This document shows, one piece after another, positions 60,140 to 64,000 of a DNA stretch of 64,000 bases. Within the stretch, counting starts at the first letter, position 1. Every line of letters starts with the position of its first letter. The notes beneath the pieces were generated by a model. It saw nothing but the letters and a program-made list of their open reading frames with translations. It was not told the origin of the DNA and did no database searches. Origin of the DNA: Blautia schinkii DSM 10518 (lineage in GTDB: Bacteria > Bacillota > Clostridia > Lachnospirales > Lachnospiraceae); contig KL370852.1 in assembly GCA_000702025.1 (NCBI GenBank), forward strand, positions 1 to 64,000, given 5' to 3'. Both the position numbers and the translations under genes were made by a program.

Positions 60140-62357
60140 GCGTAATCTCTTTTTTCTCCTCCCCTATCTCAACCCATCCATGATAGTTGTTGTGTGCCCA
60201 AATCCTTATTTCCACCTGTCCGTTATCCCAGGTTATGTCCACGCTTAATCCCCCGCGGGCACAAAGTCCCAGAGCGCATCCTTTCTTCCATGCCACAGGC
60301 AATGCCGGAAGAATCCGAAGTATTTCTCCATGACTTTGGAGAAGCATTTCCGCAATCCCTGCAGTCAGGCCTGTATTTCCGTCCAACTCATAGACATCTG
60401 CAAAGGATCCCGCCCCACGCGTAGGCGGATGCATGATCATCTGGTTAGGCGCTTTCAGTTTTCTCATCATAGTACGCACATGACGAAGAGCCTGTTCGCC
60501 GTCATGAAGCCTTGCACTGTACAAAACCAGCAAAGCCCGCGCCCAGCCAGTATCCTCCCAATTGCTCTCCGGTTCCAATTTTCTCCTGATTGTCCTGCTT
60601 GCCGCCTCAGCCAATTCCGGCGTATCCTCAGGCGTAATCTGGCAAAACGGATAAAGCCCTAAAAGGTGGCTGGTGTGCCTATGCTGCGGGTCGGTCTGCT
60701 GCTTATCCTCTCTCCATTCCCCCAGCGTCCCATCCCTATTCACCGGATAATGGGGCAGAAACTCCAACTGGTGCTTTACCTTTTCCTCACGCCCGTCGGA
60801 AATCTCCAGAAGTCTGCAGCACTCCAAAAAAATCATATAAAGTTCCCGCACCATCAATACCTCATATGTACAAGCATTTTCGAGATAATGCACCTGTCCG
60901 TCTCTGCCGATAAAACTGTTTTCAGGCGAAATAGAAGGTCCGGTAAGGTAATGTCCCTCTTTTTCATCCCAGAAAAGATAATCCACAAAGAAATCCACCG
61001 CTCCGCTGATCACTGGAAATACATGCTCTCTTAAAAACTCCCGGTCACCCGTAAAAAGATAATGCTCCCACAAATGTACTGCCGTCCATACGCCCCCGGT
61101 AGGGCAGGGCGATATCGGAATATCCCAGTATGGCGCTGTATAAGACCAGGCATTAGATACAAGCTCCGCCACCCAGCCCTTAAGCCCATACGCTTCCCTG
61201 GCCGTAATCTGCCCAGAGCGAACCAAATCCTCCTCTACCCAGCGAAAAAGCGGCATTGCACATTCAGAAAGTCCGGTAATCTCCGCGGGCCAATAATTCA
61301 TCTGTGTGTTAATATCAAGATGCATATCGCAGGTCCAGCCAATCCGGCAGGCCACATTATCATTCCATACTCCCTGCAGATGTGCCGGCAAAAGTGAATC
61401 CTCCCGTGATGAGGACAGGAGCAGATATCTTCCATATTGGTACATCAGCGAAATTTCCTCTCCCAACCCTTCCTCATCTTCAATCTCCAACCGGGAACGT
61501 CTCATATATTTGCCGAAATCCCGGCAATGCTCTTCCTTCCATTTTAAATATGGAGGCTCTGCTCTATTCTCCCCCATAAGCTCATGCTTCAGTTTTCCAC
61601 ATAATAGAGGGTAATCCAGTGCCTTTTCCCCAAAATCAGTGACCATTTTAATCTGCAGTATGAGCCATCCTGCGCCCAGGATACGTATCACTCCCGCATC
61701 AGCAGCACAGGTACCATCCGTCCAGACCTGCACTGTCCCTGTCAGCCTCACGCCTGTCATTCCGTCACTGTGCATAGATTCATGGGCTTTTACAGAAAAA
61801 ATAATTCCCCTGTCCAAATATACAATTTTATCATTTCCTTCCTGATGCGGCAAAAAGGATAGTTCGTAATCCTCTTTTCTATTTTGACTGCTGCGTTTAT
61901 ACACAAATGCATTTTCCGGGTGAGTGGCAAAACACTCCATATGAGCATGACTGCTGCCAATATTATAATCCGCACATGCGATGCCGTTCTCCAGATCAAG
62001 CGAACGTACATACTCACGGTGCTCTGTCTCACAACTGCTTGTAGTTTCCAGCACCATCCTCCCCACCGGCAGATTTGTCCCGTAATTCTCTCTTCGCCCC
62101 ACAAAACTCTTTTGAATCTCTTCCGCTCCGCTATAATCCCCATTACTTACCAATTCCCGCATCCTGTAGAAGCAGCCGGGCGCTGTCTCCTGGTTGGAAA
62201 ATGCTCCCGGCTCCCCACTGAAAAAAGTATTCTCAGATAAATAAATCTCCTCCCGCTGCGGGTTCAAAGAAACCATCGCACCAAGATGCCCGTTGCCCAG
62301 GGGAAAACACTCCTTCCAAGTTTTCCCCGCACTTTTTTCCTTAAATATCATAGTCAC
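60105..62357 (-). CDS. Glycoside hydrolase family 95 (fucosidase-type) enzyme
   Basis: The 750-residue protein has no signal peptide. The N-terminal beta domain (to about 250) includes LGNGHLGAMV. The (alpha/alpha)6 barrel contains the hallmark HLDINTQMNYWP near residue 335, whose Asn and Asp residues are catalytic in GH95. A late beta domain has GLCARGGLSVDITW. The family comprises alpha-1,2-L-fucosidases and alpha-L-galactosidases. The start is GTG at 62357 behind GAGGAG, overlapping the regulator stop; ATG at 62351 is possible. It is cotranscribed with the YesMN-type regulators. Confidence 0.9.
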   Translation of the reverse strand: MTMIFKEKSAGKTWKECFPLGNGHLGAMVSLNPQREEIYLSENTFFSGEPGAFSNQETAPGCFYRMRELVSNGDYSGAEEIQKSFVGRRENYGTNLPVGRMVLETTSSCETEHREYVRSLDLENGIACADYNIGSSHAHMECFATHPENAFVYKRSSQNRKEDYELSFLPHQEGNDKIVYLDRGIIFSVKAHESMHSDGMTGVRLTGTVQVWTDGTCAADAGVIRILGAGWLILQIKMVTDFGEKALDYPLLCGKLKHELMGENRAEPPYLKWKEEHCRDFGKYMRRSRLEIEDEEGLGEEISLMYQYGRYLLLSSSREDSLLPAHLQGVWNDNVACRIGWTCDMHLDINTQMNYWPAEITGLSECAMPLFRWVEEDLVRSGQITAREAYGLKGWVAELVSNAWSYTAPYWDIPISPCPTGGVWTAVHLWEHYLFTGDREFLREHVFPVISGAVDFFVDYLFWDEKEGHYLTGPSISPENSFIGRDGQVHYLENACTYEVLMVRELYMIFLECCRLLEISDGREEKVKHQLEFLPHYPVNRDGTLGEWREDKQQTDPQHRHTSHLLGLYPFCQITPEDTPELAEAASRTIRRKLEPESNWEDTGWARALLVLYSARLHDGEQALRHVRTMMRKLKAPNQMIMHPPTRGAGSFADVYELDGNTGLTAGIAEMLLQSHGEILRILPALPVAWKKGCALGLCARGGLSVDITWDNGQVEIRIWAHNNYHGWVEIGEEKKEITLKGGEEMRMCI

Positions 62358-63454
62358 ACATTCTCTCCTCTTTCACATTTTTCTCTCTTCATATAAGAAC
62401 TGGGCGACATGCCCGTACAATTCTTAAACACCTTGCTAAAATATAATTGGTCGCTGTATCCCACCCGCTGCGCTACCTCCTTCAGCAGCATTCCGCAGTC
62501 CGATGATAAAAGCCTACGGGCCAACTCCATTTTCTTTTCCAGTACATAACGGCTCGGCGTTACTCCAAGCTTCTCTTTAAAAACTGCTGTGATATATTTT
62601 TCGTTATAACCAAAAATGCGATTAAATTCTTTGTACGAAATCTCTTCTGCAAAATGTATATCTAGATATTCCCTTACCCGTTCCACCAACATGCTGCTCC
62701 TTTCGGATGCTTTTGGCTCATTGAGGCAAAGCACAGTACAAAGCTCCAGAAATAGCTGTTCTGCCAAATCCTCGTAAGAGTATGCCTGGTAAAGAAATTC
62801 CATAGGTTCTATTCTGTGATGGATTTTTGGATTTTCAAATAAAAATCGCAATTCCTCCTGCAGAGCCACCTGGGTCATCCCCGTCTGTTTCCAATATTGA
62901 CAGCAATCATCCAAGATTCTTTTTAGCTGTGCTTTATCCATGGACATATGAATCTCGTCCACAACCTGTTTCACAGTACAGCTTGGTTTTGTCTTCTCAA
63001 AACCTTTTCCCGGAAAGCACAGAATTTTATTTTCCCCAAACACGATACGTGCGGGAAGCTCACAGTACAACTCTCTAAGCTTTTCCCGAAGCACAGAAGG
63101 CGGTTTTCCTTTTCCAGTATAGCACACAGTTACAAAACTGTGTGCAGAACAAAGACTGTGTCCGATGTACTCTGCCGCTTCAGAGATTCGCCTCAGATGT
63201 GGTGTTTCAGAAGGTATCACAAAGAGATGATCATTGGCATAGTGACCTGGAAAATGATAGATTTCCTTTCCCAGACTCTTCTCAAGCTCCTTAACAAAAC
63301 CAAAATCAATCTCCCGGATAATATCCGAAGCCGGATGAAACTCATAGCTGCCACTGCGTCCCATGGTCCCCCACACCGCAGCCGCAAACAGATAATAAGG
63401 AGCCGCACCTTCCTGAACCGCTGTTTTACGCTCATCCACAATACCCCTGATCAC
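62354..63454 (-). CDS. AraC-type DNA-binding half of a YesN-like response regulator
   Basis: The 366 residues comprise a middle domain of about 250 residues and a C-terminal AraC double helix-turn-helix (about 262-362, including EEISYKEFNRIFGYNEKYITAVF). It is in the same reading frame as the receiver domain upstream; only a TAG at 63476-63478 and eight codons separate them. Joined, they make a regulator of about 500 residues, the usual YesN length. If expressed alone it would start at GTG 63454, right after AGGAGG at short spacing. It probably controls the GH95 gene. Confidence 0.8.
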   Translation of the reverse strand: MIRGIVDERKTAVQEGAAPYYLFAAAVWGTMGRSGSYEFHPASDIIREIDFGFVKELEKSLGKEIYHFPGHYANDHLFVIPSETPHLRRISEAAEYIGHSLCSAHSFVTVCYTGKGKPPSVLREKLRELYCELPARIVFGENKILCFPGKGFEKTKPSCTVKQVVDEIHMSMDKAQLKRILDDCCQYWKQTGMTQVALQEELRFLFENPKIHHRIEPMEFLYQAYSYEDLAEQLFLELCTVLCLNEPKASERSSMLVERVREYLDIHFAEEISYKEFNRIFGYNEKYITAVFKEKLGVTPSRYVLEKKMELARRLLSSDCGMLLKEVAQRVGYSDQLYFSKVFKNCTGMSPSSYMKREKCERGENV

Positions 63455-63475
63455 TTCCTCCTGCTGCTTTCGCCG

Positions 63476-63478
63476 CTA
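63476..63478 (-). other. In-frame TAG splitting the YesN-like regulator
   Basis: Reading on from the receiver domain, the codons are GCG TAG CGG CGA AAG CAG CAG GAG, and the frame stays open into the AraC part. A single C-to-T change of a CAG codon would explain it. It may be a nonsense mutation, a sequencing error, or a true stop with reinitiation. Confidence 0.85.
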
Positions 63479-63862
63479 CGCAAGGATATCCTCCCGCATT
63501 TCCTGAAGCAGTTCTCCAAGCTCCTGGAAATCCACGGGCTTCAGCAAATATTTCGTCACTCCGATATCAACAGCCTTCTGCGCATATTTAAATTCCCCAT
63601 ATCCGCTAAGCAGAATATATTTTGCCTGTACCCCCTGTGTTTTTGCTCTTTCTATCATTTCCAGTCCGCCCATCTGCGGCATAACAATATCAGATATCAC
63701 AATATCAGGACGGCATTCCATCATCTTATCCAAAGCCTCTTTTCCGTCATAGGCCTTTGCCGCCACATAAAACTCCTCACCGTACTGTTCAATTCCTCTT
63801 TTGATGGAACGCAGGATTACAGGTTCATCTTCCACAATCATGATCTTAATTTGGTCATTCAA
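63476..63862 (-). CDS. Receiver domain of the YesN-like response regulator
   Basis: The 128 residues form a complete CheY-like receiver: acidic EDE near 11-13, phospho-Asp in IVISDIVMPQMGG near 57, and Lys in YLLKPVDF near 107. The start is TTG at 63862 with AGGTGG upstream, overlapping the kinase stop by 8 bp; a later ATG would remove the first strand. The protein ends right after the receiver at TAG, unlike normal YesN proteins, which go on to an AraC domain. Confidence 0.8.
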   Translation of the reverse strand: MNDQIKIMIVEDEPVILRSIKRGIEQYGEEFYVAAKAYDGKEALDKMMECRPDIVISDIVMPQMGGLEMIERAKTQGVQAKYILLSGYGEFKYAQKAVDIGVTKYLLKPVDFQELGELLQEMREDILA

Positions 63863-64000
63863 GTATCACACCACCTATCTCAACTACCGTCCAGGCATCC
63901 TCTGTACGGATATCCCAGTATGCCTCAGTTCCGTACTGGATGTACAGCCTTTTTAGGGTATTCTCTAATCCAAGTCCCGTAGGCTCCGCTTCTTCCGCGT
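63855..64000 (-). CDS. Sensor histidine kinase, C-terminal end (cut by window edge)
   Basis: The last 47 or so codons of a kinase are visible, ending with the ATP-lid motif GLGLENTLKRLYIQYG and a short beta strand. This form, with GLGL and R-L-x-x-x-Y-G, is typical of YesM-type kinases. It overlaps the receiver gene, so the two are a cognate pair. Everything before the G2 motif lies outside the window. Confidence 0.8.
   Translation of the reverse strand, partial: AEEAEPTGLGLENTLKRLYIQYGTEAYWDIRTEDAWTVVEIGGVILE

Noticed and set aside
62948-63982. A 344-codon plus-strand frame opposite the AraC and receiver genes
   Set aside because: Antisense to recognised domains; Cys, His and Phe-rich composition typical of a shadow frame.

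Overview
The window looks like a chromosomal segment of an anaerobic, spore-lineage Firmicute of the Lachnospiraceae type (order Eubacteriales/Lachnospirales; relatives of Blautia or Dorea). The basis is a division and cell-wall cluster starting with mraZ, a long PrkC/PASTA-kinase operon, an anaerobic class III ribonucleotide reductase, a lone [FeFe]-hydrogenase maturase HydF, AGCS alanine transport, YesMN-type carbohydrate two-component regulation, and strong AGGAGG-like ribosome binding sites. No tRNA, rRNA, CRISPR array or phage block was seen. The only mobile-element sign is the 5' end of a transposase gene at the left edge.

Left third (1-25.4 kb), almost all on the minus strand. A transposase fragment is followed by two class B penicillin-binding proteins, ftsL, rsmH and mraZ; in transcription order this is mraZ-rsmH-ftsL-pbp-pbp. 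Upstream of the mraZ promoter lies an unusual 290-bp palindromic element. Then comes a long housekeeping run read murE-priA-def-fmt-metallopeptidase-rsmB-rlmN-PP2C phosphatase-prkC-rsgA-rpe-thiN, followed by ychF and lgt with their own promoter. It joins cell-wall precursor synthesis, replication restart, translation start and end processing, rRNA modification and Ser/Thr signalling. A sortase-type surface protein ends the block.

Middle (25.4-52 kb). Two tandem copies of a probable C-rich small RNA sit upstream of a regulator with two winged-helix domains. An orphan hybrid histidine kinase, carbamate kinase plus a YfhO-like membrane protein, nrdD, a second copy of the palindromic element, a zinc-ribbon membrane protein, asnA, a DUF3796/XRE pair, an alanine/sodium symporter and a CBS protein follow. 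Next are a response regulator-kinase-ABC exporter operon, an amino-acid ABC importer, hydF, a 5 x 31-bp tandem repeat and dapF.

Right (52-64 kb) is carbohydrate use. A sugar ABC importer, a GH43-type glycosidase and a nucleoside hydrolase form one operon, divergent from a LacI regulator and a YczE-like membrane protein. A GH95 fucosidase-type enzyme lies downstream of a YesM/YesN two-component system whose regulator is interrupted by one in-frame TAG.

The strongest candidate for something undescribed is the pair of palindromic elements at about 6602-6889 and 36524-36828. Each has a 104-nt core (93/104 identical between copies) enclosed by arms that are perfect inverted repeats of 53 and 56 bp, although the arm sequences differ between copies. 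Most core differences fall at paired positions, including three compensatory base-pair swaps. The elements therefore appear to be selected for folding rather than for sequence.
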